From positions 1 to 19,224 of the forward strand of contig DAONET010000040.1 in the NCBI GenBank assembly GCA_035403225.1: a stretch of DNA of 19,224 bases, given 5' to 3'. This document shows positions 6,708 to 13,931 of the stretch, one piece after another (the first letter of the stretch is position 1; every line of letters begins with the position of its first letter). A program made the translations under genes and the position numbers. The notes beneath the pieces were generated by a model, which searched no databases, was not told where the DNA came from, and worked only from the letters and a program-made list of their open reading frames with translations. The stretch is from DAIRDK01 sp035403225 (lineage in GTDB: Bacteria > Bacteroidota > Bacteroidia > Bacteroidales > FEN-979).

Positions 6708-9463
6708 GATATAGGCTTTTGAGTAGTTGGTTTTAAATTCAGATGTGTCGACACGAAGTTAAAAAATTTTCGGTTTTCCCGGAAGGAGCGAAAATATGCC
6801 CTGGTAAAAGGACGGTACCATTGATCGCCACCGGTCATTTCACGGATACGATCCCGGTCTGGCTTCACTGCTCCGGCGCCACGTTGCCCCTCGGCTATCT
6901 GTTTCCCCAGCACTGACTGGAGTTCCAGCGTTTGATCCACCGGCGTCCCTTGCTGATGCCACCATTCAAGATAAAACCAGGCTTCCTCGGTTAATTGTTG
7001 CCCGATCATCTTTCGGATTGCCGCCTGAGTGAGCCCCGGAATATTTTGTTCCCGGATATAATCGCGGGCCGACAGGGAGTCAAGTCCGAAACGTCCCAGA
7101 TCATCGTGCCGGTACCTGTCGGACATCCCCTGCAGCAACCCGGTGACCCTGTCGAAATCGCCCATGGCGATACCTGTTTGCAGGGTATCGAAACACGACT
7201 GGTAACAAGCAGCCGGAGAATATTTTTCGACGGAGTCATTCACGCCGGTCCAGGGAAACCCACAGGAAGAATGGACCATCATCAGTTCACTGACCTTTTT
7301 AAATTGTTCCACAGCAGGGACAAACCTTTTATCTTCGACGTTGGCAGCGGCCCGCAACAGCCATATCTCCGCCTCGCTTCTGCCATTGGCGCATATCCGT
7401 TCGGCTATCTTTCTTTTGTATCGATCAATGGCCGATAATAAGACAGAATCAGCCGACAGGTCATACCTGGTCAACTTCTTCCCTACTCCGTCTATATAAG
7501 AATAAGCTGAATCGAACTGATCGTTCCATATATACCGTGATGCCGTTTCGATCTCGTCAAGTTGAAAATGCCTGAATGCCGTCCGTTGTCGCTCCCGGAA
7601 TGCCGGGTCGGGTTGTATCCCCAGCTTTTCGGCCACCTGTGCCGCCCGGAAAAACCAGGTCCAGGCCTGATCATAATCCATCAACGCCATGGCATAAGAA
7701 GCGCGTTCCGTAGAGATCCTGAGTTTTTCCGGGAGGAATATGCGCGAGATCTGGTCAAACCGTCTTACCGCCGATGTGTCCTTCGCCAGGTATCTGAAGG
7801 TCGTCTCTAACCGGTCATACACAAAAATAGCGCTGTCGTAATTCTTCTTCTCCAGCAAGCCGGTCATCAACCTCTCTTGTTCCAGGAATAACAACGTTCG
7901 CGCCGTGTCGATGCGTGCGGTGATCCATGGCTGTATGAGTGCCACCTGTTCAGGGCCGTAATGGGTCTCAAATTCAGCATAACAATTGATGGCTTCCTGA
8001 TACTGACCGGGAGCGACCAACTGATCGCAATGATGCAATCGCTGCCGGAAGAGCGCCTTCAATACGCCGGCATACAACGTATCGGTTCTGAACCAGGCCT
8101 CATTGTTGCGTTTGTAATCCAGGGCTTTGGCAAGGTATTGCTCCGCCATCGAAAACTTACGCTGGCTGATACAGGAAGAAGCAATTCCCAGGTAACTTTC
8201 ATACACTCCGAGAGCCGCCTCTGCCATCAACGCATCCGTGCCATCCCTATCACGGAGCCAGGGAACGTGATCGCGGAAAAGGCGGGCATTCCGGATCAAC
8301 TCAAATGCTTCCGCCTGCCTGTTCTGACGGATCAGCTCACCGGTTTTAGTCTTATAGACGGAAAATATCTTACCCGACACAAACGAAAGCAAGGTGTCAG
8401 GGTTGTCTGCCCCGTACATCTTCATCAATAATTTTCCGAAAAGGATTTTATCATTATTGAAAGAAGAAACAGAAAAATAGTGATCCAGGTAATCGCGGTA
8501 AATATTACCCCGGATATCATTCATCCAGGCAGAAAGCCGGATATACCTGATCATCCCATCTACGAAATAGTCAGCTCCCGCAAGAGGATCCTGCATAGGG
8601 CCCGTGATTCCCGGCTTTTCCATCTCATCCAGAAAGTCAAAGATCAGGGTGCGTGAGAGCCGGTACACCGCCTTCCTTTTCTGTTTCAGCCCGAGGGGAT
8701 CATATCCGTCGGAAAGCAGGGTATGGTCAAAATCACGGGAGACGATCAGTTCCACGGCCCTCGAGATTTCCAGGATATCGCAGAAATTATACGGAAGCAT
8801 CCCGGCCGAATCGAACCGGATCTTATTTGCCCGTATTTCCAACGAGTCGAGCAACGAAACCGACGCGTAATAATCATCCACCAGCGCGATACGATCCCGG
8901 AGCCGTCTCAGATCAGCCGTATCGAAACAAGGCGAAGAAAGGTGCAAGGTCAGGGTGTCGGTCCCCGGATCAAACCGACTCACCGGCATGGGTTCAATGA
9001 GGGCATCCCCTTCACGGACACCGGCCGTGCGGCTCATCAGCAAATGACGACGGGATGGATCTTTCCCCGGGCACCTGAACAGTTCTGCCGTGATCGCGGA
9101 TGGCACCAGGAAACCGGCCAGGTCGAATTGGCGGTACCGCGTATGCCCGGTAACCCGGGGATCTTTCAGGTGAACCGATGCCATGAACTCTCCGTCAGCG
9201 CCACGGGTCACCTCCATGACAGTAGTCACGGCGACATCGAGCTTCACCTTCGGGATATCCAACAGGTGTTCTTTCGCCAACTCACGCAGCACCTCCTCAT
9301 TCACGGAGGAGACCGAGTCGGCGTTACCGGAAAAATTGCATGTCGCCGACATCTCCGTCTCACACCGGGAGATCAATGATTGGGGAAAAGCAGTGGAAAA
9401 AGTGATCAATATCAGTAATCCGGCCAGATGTACCCCACGCCACGTTCTGCCAAAGATATTCAT
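6704..9463 (-). CDS. Large secreted helical-repeat protein of unknown function
   Basis: This 919-residue protein is not recognised. A signal peptide is likely (MNIFGRTWRG then VHLAGLLILITFSTAFPQ), so it probably acts in the periplasm or at the outer membrane. Residues about 40-180 look mixed and include a possible beta region (KLDVAVTTVMEVT, ASVHLKDP). From about 200 on it is almost all helical, with TPR-like pairs such as SQRKFSMAEQYLAKALDYK, QYQEAINCYAEFETHYG and KNYDSAIFVYDRLETTF. Seven or more Cys are scattered through it. The ATG at 9463 was preferred to an in-frame TTG at 9472, which lies inside a -7 promoter box. It is coupled by a 4-nt overlap to pepE and is divergent from a TPR gene. 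No enzymatic motif is visible. Confidence 0.75.
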   Translation of the reverse strand: MNIFGRTWRGVHLAGLLILITFSTAFPQSLISRCETEMSATCNFSGNADSVSSVNEEVLRELAKEHLLDIPKVKLDVAVTTVMEVTRGADGEFMASVHLKDPRVTGHTRYRQFDLAGFLVPSAITAELFRCPGKDPSRRHLLMSRTAGVREGDALIEPMPVSRFDPGTDTLTLHLSSPCFDTADLRRLRDRIALVDDYYASVSLLDSLEIRANKIRFDSAGMLPYNFCDILEISRAVELIVSRDFDHTLLSDGYDPLGLKQKRKAVYRLSRTLIFDFLDEMEKPGITGPMQDPLAGADYFVDGMIRYIRLSAWMNDIRGNIYRDYLDHYFSVSSFNNDKILFGKLLMKMYGADNPDTLLSFVSGKIFSVYKTKTGELIRQNRQAEAFELIRNARLFRDHVPWLRDRDGTDALMAEAALGVYESYLGIASSCISQRKFSMAEQYLAKALDYKRNNEAWFRTDTLYAGVLKALFRQRLHHCDQLVAPGQYQEAINCYAEFETHYGPEQVALIQPWITARIDTARTLLFLEQERLMTGLLEKKNYDSAIFVYDRLETTFRYLAKDTSAVRRFDQISRIFLPEKLRISTERASYAMALMDYDQAWTWFFRAAQVAEKLGIQPDPAFRERQRTAFRHFQLDEIETASRYIWNDQFDSAYSYIDGVGKKLTRYDLSADSVLLSAIDRYKRKIAERICANGRSEAEIWLLRAAANVEDKRFVPAVEQFKKVSELMMVHSSCGFPWTGVNDSVEKYSPAACYQSCFDTLQTGIAMGDFDRVTGLLQGMSDRYRHDDLGRFGLDSLSARDYIREQNIPGLTQAAIRKMIGQQLTEEAWFYLEWWHQQGTPVDQTLELQSVLGKQIAEGQRGAGAVKPDRDRIREMTGGDQWYRPFTRAYFRSFRENRKFFNFVSTHLNLKPTTQKPIS

Positions 9464-9469
9464 AGGGAA

Positions 9470-9477
9470 CAAAGTTA
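9470..9477 (-). promoter_or_regulatory. -7 promoter element for the secreted helical-repeat gene
   Basis: On the minus strand TAACTTTG is an exact match to TAnnTTTG. It ends only 6 nt before the ATG at 9463, so transcription from it would begin at or within a few bases of the start codon (a leaderless or near-leaderless mRNA). The fit is good but the spacing is unusual. Confidence 0.45.
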
Positions 9478-9535
9478 ACGATTTTCCATCAAAAAAAATA
9501 TGGGCTGTAATGCCCGAAAGGGTTAATATTTCAAG

Positions 9536-9543
9536 TATCTTCG
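9536..9543 (+). promoter_or_regulatory. Possible -7 promoter element for the cytoplasmic TPR gene
   Basis: TATCTTCG matches TAnnTTTG at five of six fixed positions and ends 16 nt before the ATG at 9560, a usual distance. It lies in the 96-bp divergent region between the two helical-repeat genes. Confidence 0.35.
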
Positions 9544-9559
9544 TACATCAAATGAACCC

Positions 9560-11764
9560 ATGACTCCCAAAGACATTCAACGGCTTTATGATCAGGTTGG
9601 CGTTTATATCAACAAGGGCCTATTGCTGGAAGCATTAAATAACGTAAAACGGCTGATCAAAGAAGCTGCTGCCACAGAGTTCGTTTCGGAATGGGAAATC
9701 ATCGATGAGAACTACCGGACCTTATTAAAATACTCCTTCGAAGGATATCAGGATCCTCAGCGACAAACCATCCTCACCAGCCTCTCCGCTTCCATTCTGG
9801 GCATGGCTGATGCCGTTTTCAACCTGCTGATGATCCGCCATCTTCCCTTCAAACGGGCAGAAAGGGCACGTCTCACGTCCATTTTCGGAGAAGATCATCT
9901 GGTGATCTCCGGAAGGATCCGGGAATTCCTCTTCCATCGCGAGATCGATCAGCTCATGGAAGAAAGCGACATCAAGTCGGGAGAAGACACCCCGGCCGAA
10001 AGCATGGATAATGTCTTTAAGATGATTTGGCTGACCGAAAAGATCATGGACTTCCACCTCGATCTGGTCAACCAGGTCAACGAGTCGGAACATGTGCCCT
10101 GGCACGAAAAATGCCTGCTCGTTTCGGCCTTGACGCTCAGCATCTTTAATTATTTCGATGTAAGAAAATTCAAAATCCTGATCTCCTTCGTCAACCGCCG
10201 GGAAAAAGGAGTGTACCAACGCGCTCTCACCGGATTGATATTATGTCTGATCTGGCACGACAGCCGGCTTTCCAAATATCCGGATCTGGAAGAAGAACTC
10301 CGGGAACTCTTCCTGGACGAAACCATCCGCGGAGAATCCGAGCTGGTGTTTTTACAGCTGCTCACTGCCCGGGAAACGGAAAAGATCACCCGCGAATTCG
10401 AAGAAGAAGTACTGCCCGGCATGAAAAAAATGATGCCCAGAATTGAAGACAAACTTCAACTGGGAGAGATCACCGGCGATATGGACGATAAAAACCCGGA
10501 ATGGAAAGATCTGATGGAAGACGACCCGGGACTGTATGAAAAAATTGAACGTTTCTCGCGGATGCAGATGGAAGGCTCCGATGTCTTCATGGGAACCTTC
10601 TCCATGCTGAAACGATTCGACTTCTTTAGCTCCATGTCGAACTGGTTTCTGCCTTTCTATAAAGAAAATCCCGCCCTGGAACAAATTTTCCCTCCCGATG
10701 ATCCTTATCACAAGCAGCTTTTTGAAGGCCTTGAAAAAGCCTTCTATATCTGCAATTCTGATAAATATTCATTCGCGCTCAATTTCGCCATCATCCCCGC
10801 TCAACAGCGATCCATGATCGTTTCTTATTTTGAAGCGGAATTGGGACAAATGAAAGAGTTGATGGATGAGGAGCAAATCCTGGATCAGAGCCTGTTTTCT
10901 AATTCGGTAATAACCAGATACATACAAGATTTATATCGATTTTACAAGCTATTTCCGGCGCACAACGAGTTCACGGACGTATTCCAGAGCAAGATCCGTT
11001 TCCGGGATCTGTCCTTTTACCGCCGTTATCTTGAACGCAGCTCGTTTATCGAAAGGGTGGCTTTTTTCCATTTTGAAAAAGGGAACTGGGACGAAGCGGT
11101 CGACATGTACTCCTATCTTTCGGAGACTACCGAACCCAGGGCCGATATCTATCAGAAAATAGGCTATAGCTGGCAGATGTCGGGCAATTTCAAGGAAGCC
11201 ATCGGTTTTTACCGGAGAGCCGAACTCTTTGATTCCGACCAACTCTGGATCTTGAATAAGCTGGGCTGGTGCCACATGAAGCTGGAGGAATATGACGAAG
11301 CTATCCGCCGTTTTCAGCAAGCGCTTCAGCTCAGCCCCGATGACACCCGGCTCCAGGGGCAGCTGGCCCAGTGTTATATTCAGCAACATGATTATGAATC
11401 GGCCCTGCAGATCTATTCCCGTCTCCGGTTCTTTGATCCGTCCAATCTGAAAGTGTTACGTCCCATTGCTTACTGCATGTTCGTTATCGGGCAGGTAAAA
11501 GAATCGGAAGAGGTCTACGATGAAATCCTCACCGATCCGGCCCATAAATCCATGTACGATTATATGAATGCCGGGCATGTTAAATTATGTCTCGGGAAAC
11601 GCAAGGAAGCCCTGGAGCTCTACCGTCTTTCCCTGACCGGACTTGAGGCCCCCTGGACACAATTTTTTCAGGCGTTCGAAGAAGATATCCCCTCCCTGAT
11701 CAAAAACGGTATTCAACCAGCAGAGATCCCCTTGTTGAAAGACTATCTGATGTATCATTTTTAG
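9560..11764 (+). CDS. Cytoplasmic tetratricopeptide-repeat protein
   Basis: This 734-residue protein has no signal peptide or membrane segment, so it is probably cytoplasmic. The N-terminal two thirds are helical with no family I recognise (starts MTPKDIQRLYDQVGVYINKG). It has strongly acidic stretches, for example around residues 290-330 (GDMDDKNPEW, LMEDDPGLYEKIE). From about residue 494 to 700 there are at least four clear TPR units: FEKGNWDEAVDMYSYLSE, MSGNFKEAIGFYRRAELFD, KLEEYDEAIRRFQQALQLSP and QQHDYESALQIYSRLRFFDP, with LCLGKRKEALELYRLSL last. TPRs bind partner proteins, so a scaffold role is inferred, but no partner is evident. It is transcribed away from the secreted helical-repeat gene and ends 322 bp before the sigma-54 activator. 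Confidence 0.85.
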   Translation: MTPKDIQRLYDQVGVYINKGLLLEALNNVKRLIKEAAATEFVSEWEIIDENYRTLLKYSFEGYQDPQRQTILTSLSASILGMADAVFNLLMIRHLPFKRAERARLTSIFGEDHLVISGRIREFLFHREIDQLMEESDIKSGEDTPAESMDNVFKMIWLTEKIMDFHLDLVNQVNESEHVPWHEKCLLVSALTLSIFNYFDVRKFKILISFVNRREKGVYQRALTGLILCLIWHDSRLSKYPDLEEELRELFLDETIRGESELVFLQLLTARETEKITREFEEEVLPGMKKMMPRIEDKLQLGEITGDMDDKNPEWKDLMEDDPGLYEKIERFSRMQMEGSDVFMGTFSMLKRFDFFSSMSNWFLPFYKENPALEQIFPPDDPYHKQLFEGLEKAFYICNSDKYSFALNFAIIPAQQRSMIVSYFEAELGQMKELMDEEQILDQSLFSNSVITRYIQDLYRFYKLFPAHNEFTDVFQSKIRFRDLSFYRRYLERSSFIERVAFFHFEKGNWDEAVDMYSYLSETTEPRADIYQKIGYSWQMSGNFKEAIGFYRRAELFDSDQLWILNKLGWCHMKLEEYDEAIRRFQQALQLSPDDTRLQGQLAQCYIQQHDYESALQIYSRLRFFDPSNLKVLRPIAYCMFVIGQVKESEEVYDEILTDPAHKSMYDYMNAGHVKLCLGKRKEALELYRLSLTGLEAPWTQFFQAFEEDIPSLIKNGIQPAEIPLLKDYLMYHF

Positions 11765-11857
11765 TAAGAATACATCAAGGGATTCGGGATCATGATGATC
11801 GACATTTCCTCCTTCCTGTAAAAATAAACCGGACATATTGTTTATTTTCCTGTTTTT

Positions 11858-11889
11858 CTTGACATTGCCTTGTCATTTCATTATATTTG
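11858..11889 (+). promoter_or_regulatory. Housekeeping-type promoter for the sigma-54 activator
   Basis: TATATTTG at 11882-11889 exactly matches the -7 consensus, and CTTG at 11858-11861 is a one-mismatch -33 element 20 nt upstream, the expected spacing. This is the best two-part promoter of its class in the window. The predicted transcription start is near 11894, about 190 nt before the activator gene. Confidence 0.65.
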
Positions 11890-11940
11890 CTGGGTAAATG
11901 ATATGTTGGTAGCATCATCATAAATTTATCATTGCAGTTC

Positions 11941-11979
11941 CCGACTTACGGCATAAAACCGGAGTCGGAAAAATTTTTT
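11941..11979 (+). terminator. Hairpin with A/T tract in the activator leader (attenuator or sRNA end)
   Basis: CCGACT (11941-11946) pairs with AGTCGG (11963-11968). Inside, CGG pairs with CCG around a 7-nt loop. The stem is followed by five As and six Ts (11974-11979). The layout resembles an intrinsic terminator, except that the T run starts 5 nt after the stem. It lies about 47 nt after the predicted transcription start and 107 nt before the activator ATG. It could stop a short RNA of about 85 nt, attenuate the activator, or simply be a structured leader. Confidence 0.4.
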
Positions 11980-12043
11980 ACCGTGATGAAAATGATTCAG
12001 GAACAGGCCAGTATAAACATTTGTACTCAATCAATTTGCGGAC

Positions 12044-12085
12044 ATGAAAAACAAAAAAAAAGAAAAGGTAAACGTTTCATGTAAG
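12044..12085 (+). CDS. Possible 13-residue leader peptide upstream of the activator
   Basis: ATG at 12044 opens a frame reading MKNKKKRKGKRFM and stopping with TAA at 12083-12085, one base before the activator ATG. Nine of its 13 residues are Lys or Arg. The A-rich stretch that encodes it is also what a Bacteroidota ribosome binding region looks like, so the frame may be a by-product of an A-rich leader. If translated, its stop would couple to the activator start. Confidence 0.2.
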
Positions 12086-12086
12086 T

Positions 12087-13457
12087 ATGGATAAATTCAG
12101 GTTTTTAATTTTGGATGGGCAGATTGGGGTCAATAATGGCTTGAAGAATTTCTTAGCCAATCAGGACTTTATTCTATTCCCGGTGAACCGTGTTTCAGAC
12201 GCCGTGAGGGTTCTCCATAATCAATCCATTGATGTCGCCGTGGTAGAAATGGAAGAACCAGCCTTATCAAGGTTGGATTTTCTGAAGACGATGAGTCGCG
12301 AATATCCGCAGGTAGAAGTGGTTGTCGTGGACAAAGGACAAACAGCGCCTCAGAAACCCTGTCGTTCCAGTTCTTCCGTTGTGGATTATCTCGGCCATCC
12401 CGTTGACTGGAGCGACATTGAGCAGTCCATCATGAAGACAAAGTCCTATTCCAAATTTCTAAACAACTCGCACAGGCTTGAGCAGGGATTCCGGTATTAC
12501 ACGGAAGAGATAAAAAGGAGAAACGGTCCGCCTATCCTTGGAGTAAGTTCCGCTATCAAAAATATTGTTCAGTTGATTCTGAAAATAGCGGCATCAGAAG
12601 ACACTTCCGTGCTGATCACCGGTGAAAGCGGTGTCGGAAAAGAGTTGGTTGCCAGAGGGATACATGCCATGAGCAACAGGTACAAGCATGATTTTCATGC
12701 CGTTAACTGTTCCGCCATCCCCGACACGTTGTTTGAAAGCGAATTCTTTGGATATAACAAGGGAGCTTTTACGGGCGCCGTGGAGAAATCGACCGGTTGG
12801 TTTGAACTGGCAAATCACAGCACCCTGTTTTTAGATGAGATCACGGAACTTCCCGTAACCATGCAGCCCAAATTTTTACGGGTGCTCGATAATAAATCCA
12901 TCCATAAGATTGGTTCTCACCAGGAGATCCGGATCAACTTGCGGGTCATTTCGGCCACCAATCTGGAATATGCGACCATTTGCGACAATAAATCTTTCCG
13001 GCGGGATCTTTTCTACCGACTTAGTTCATTCCATATTCATGTTCCTCCTCTCCGGGAACGGAAAGAAGATATTCCCGTTTTGCTGCAACATTATATTTCC
13101 GAATTTTCCAAAAAACTGGGGAAACCGGAAAAACCGGTGTGTGACGGAGTCATCGACAGGCTGACCGAGTATTCCTTTCCCGGCAATGTCCGCGAATTGA
13201 AAAACATCGTGGAAAGGGCCGTCCTGTTATCCGAAGATGACCTGTTGAAGCAGAAGCATTTCATATTGGATACGCCATCGGAAAATGAGACCAAACGTTC
13301 CTTCTCTTCCGGGAAAGAGTATAACCTGAGTGAAATAGAAAGAATGACCATTTCGGAGGCGCTATCTCAGGCAAACTTCAATAAGACAAAAGCCGCCGAG
13401 CTTCTTGGTATCTCCCGGCAAGCCCTTGACCGGAAAATCCATAAAATAAAAGCCTGA
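12087..13457 (+). CDS. Sigma-54-dependent activator (NtrC-type) with degenerate receiver domain
   Basis: This 456-residue bacterial enhancer-binding protein remodels RNA polymerase bound to sigma-54 using ATP. The N-terminal domain (about 1-115) folds like a receiver. However, the phosphoacceptor Asp position is Glu54 (VAVVEMEEP), the acidic pair is reduced to Asp10, and the usual Lys-Pro is His-Pro (LGHPVDW, residues 102-108). The AAA+ domain (about 150-385) is intact: Walker A GESGVGKE (179-186), the sigma-54-contacting loop GAFTGA (226-231), Walker B TLFLDE (246-251), SATN (289-292) and the arginine-finger segment FRRDLFYRL (304-312). A Fis-type helix-turn-helix closes the protein (about 430-452, FNKTKAAELLGISRQALDRK). 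A sigma-54 promoter lies downstream, ahead of the lipoprotein gene, and is its likely target. Confidence 0.95.
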   Translation: MDKFRFLILDGQIGVNNGLKNFLANQDFILFPVNRVSDAVRVLHNQSIDVAVVEMEEPALSRLDFLKTMSREYPQVEVVVVDKGQTAPQKPCRSSSSVVDYLGHPVDWSDIEQSIMKTKSYSKFLNNSHRLEQGFRYYTEEIKRRNGPPILGVSSAIKNIVQLILKIAASEDTSVLITGESGVGKELVARGIHAMSNRYKHDFHAVNCSAIPDTLFESEFFGYNKGAFTGAVEKSTGWFELANHSTLFLDEITELPVTMQPKFLRVLDNKSIHKIGSHQEIRINLRVISATNLEYATICDNKSFRRDLFYRLSSFHIHVPPLRERKEDIPVLLQHYISEFSKKLGKPEKPVCDGVIDRLTEYSFPGNVRELKNIVERAVLLSEDDLLKQKHFILDTPSENETKRSFSSGKEYNLSEIERMTISEALSQANFNKTKAAELLGISRQALDRKIHKIKA

Positions 13458-13591
13458 TACTTCGTTTTCACCCCTCTGCCTTTCTAACCCATGCCCGAAA
13501 TCGGACGTTTTTCTAAAACCGGGCAACAGATCGTTCTCAAGGACATTGTCATATTATATTGATTTACAACACATTTAACGATTTTCCCACT

Positions 13592-13658
13592 ACCTGCTTC
13601 CAACTTCCATTTCACATTTCCCAGGTCTTAATCCTATAACACAGGTTGTATTTACCTG
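13592..13658 (+). promoter_or_regulatory. Candidate activator-binding cluster (CAGGT/ACCTG x4)
   Basis: The pentamer CAGGT or its complement occurs at 13592-13596, 13622-13626, 13642-13646 and 13654-13658. The last two form a 17-bp palindrome, CAGGT-N7-ACCTG. The first three starts are 30 and 20 bp apart, close to whole helical turns. The cluster lies about 50-115 bp upstream of the predicted sigma-54 start site, roughly where enhancer proteins bind. Assignment to the neighbouring activator is inference. Confidence 0.45.
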
Positions 13659-13679
13659 ATTATCTGCTCTTTGTAATAT

Positions 13680-13697
13680 TTGGCATAATAATTGCTT
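13680..13697 (+). promoter_or_regulatory. Sigma-54 (-24/-12) promoter
   Basis: TTGGCAT-AATAA-TTGCTT keeps the invariant GG (13682-13683) and GC (13694-13695) with exactly 10 nt between them. It matches the consensus TGGCAC-N5-TTGC at all fixed positions except the final C of TGGCAC (T here). The predicted start site is near 13707, about 225 nt before the lipoprotein ATG. The gene directly upstream encodes a sigma-54 activator. Confidence 0.8.
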
Positions 13698-13931
13698 GGT
13701 TGTTGTTACGTTAATTATTGAAAATGATCAGTTGTTCAACAGTAATTATCATCAACATTCCATGCATGCAAACTATTTCTCCATATACCATCTCCGTTAT
13801 AAATCCTGTTCATCATTGCCGGGGATCGCACATAATGAACCTGAATTCTTCGTAGTGATACGCGATCAAGCGAGTTATGTTTATGTTAGTTTATATTAGA
13901 TTTTTATTATTAACCAAAAAAAAGTAAAAAA

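Larger units (their letters stand above)
11765..12086 (+). other. Intergenic leader region of the sigma-54 activator gene
   Basis: These 322 bp carry no credible gene of normal size. They contain a 13-bp palindrome (GATCAT-G-ATGATC, 11788-11800), a well-formed promoter (11858-11889), a GC-rich hairpin followed by A and T tracts (11941-11979), and a 13-codon reading frame (12044-12085) ending one base before the activator ATG. Transcription from the promoter would give a leader of about 190 nt. No clear terminator for the TPR gene was found. Confidence 0.6.
13458..13931 (+). other. Regulatory intergenic region between activator and lipoprotein genes
   Basis: These 474 bp contain no credible gene; a 67-codon open frame here begins at a TTG inside the sigma-54 promoter. 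From left to right they hold a GC/AT composite hairpin without a T tract (GCCCG at 13493-13497 with CGGGC at 13520-13524, enclosing GTTTT-TCT-AAAAC), four CAGGT/ACCTG copies (13592-13658), a sigma-54 promoter (13680-13697), and an AT-rich leader of about 225 nt. The leader ends in an A-rich stretch next to the lipoprotein ATG. Confidence 0.65.

Noticed and set aside
8723..9379. 218-codon open frame antisense to the secreted helical-repeat gene
   Set aside because: It is a shadow: the Arg/His/Gln-rich composition is typical of the antisense of a real gene, and several overlapping antisense frames exist here.
11788..11800. 13-bp palindrome GATCAT-G-ATGATC as an operator
   Set aside because: It is a single short palindrome upstream of the promoter with no second copy seen, so there is too little to assign a role.
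12044..12070. Poly-A run as a programmed frameshift site
   Set aside because: It is upstream of the activator ATG and no longer fused product would result, so the A run is more simply an initiation-region feature.
13493..13524. Composite hairpin after the activator gene as an intrinsic terminator
   Set aside because: The stem has a large one-sided bulge and no T run follows; it is kept only as a note on the intergenic region.
13696..13899. 67-codon open frame upstream of the lipoprotein gene
   Set aside because: It starts at a TTG inside the sigma-54 promoter, before the predicted transcription start, and its composition (many Tyr, His and Asn) looks like translated AT-rich noncoding DNA.
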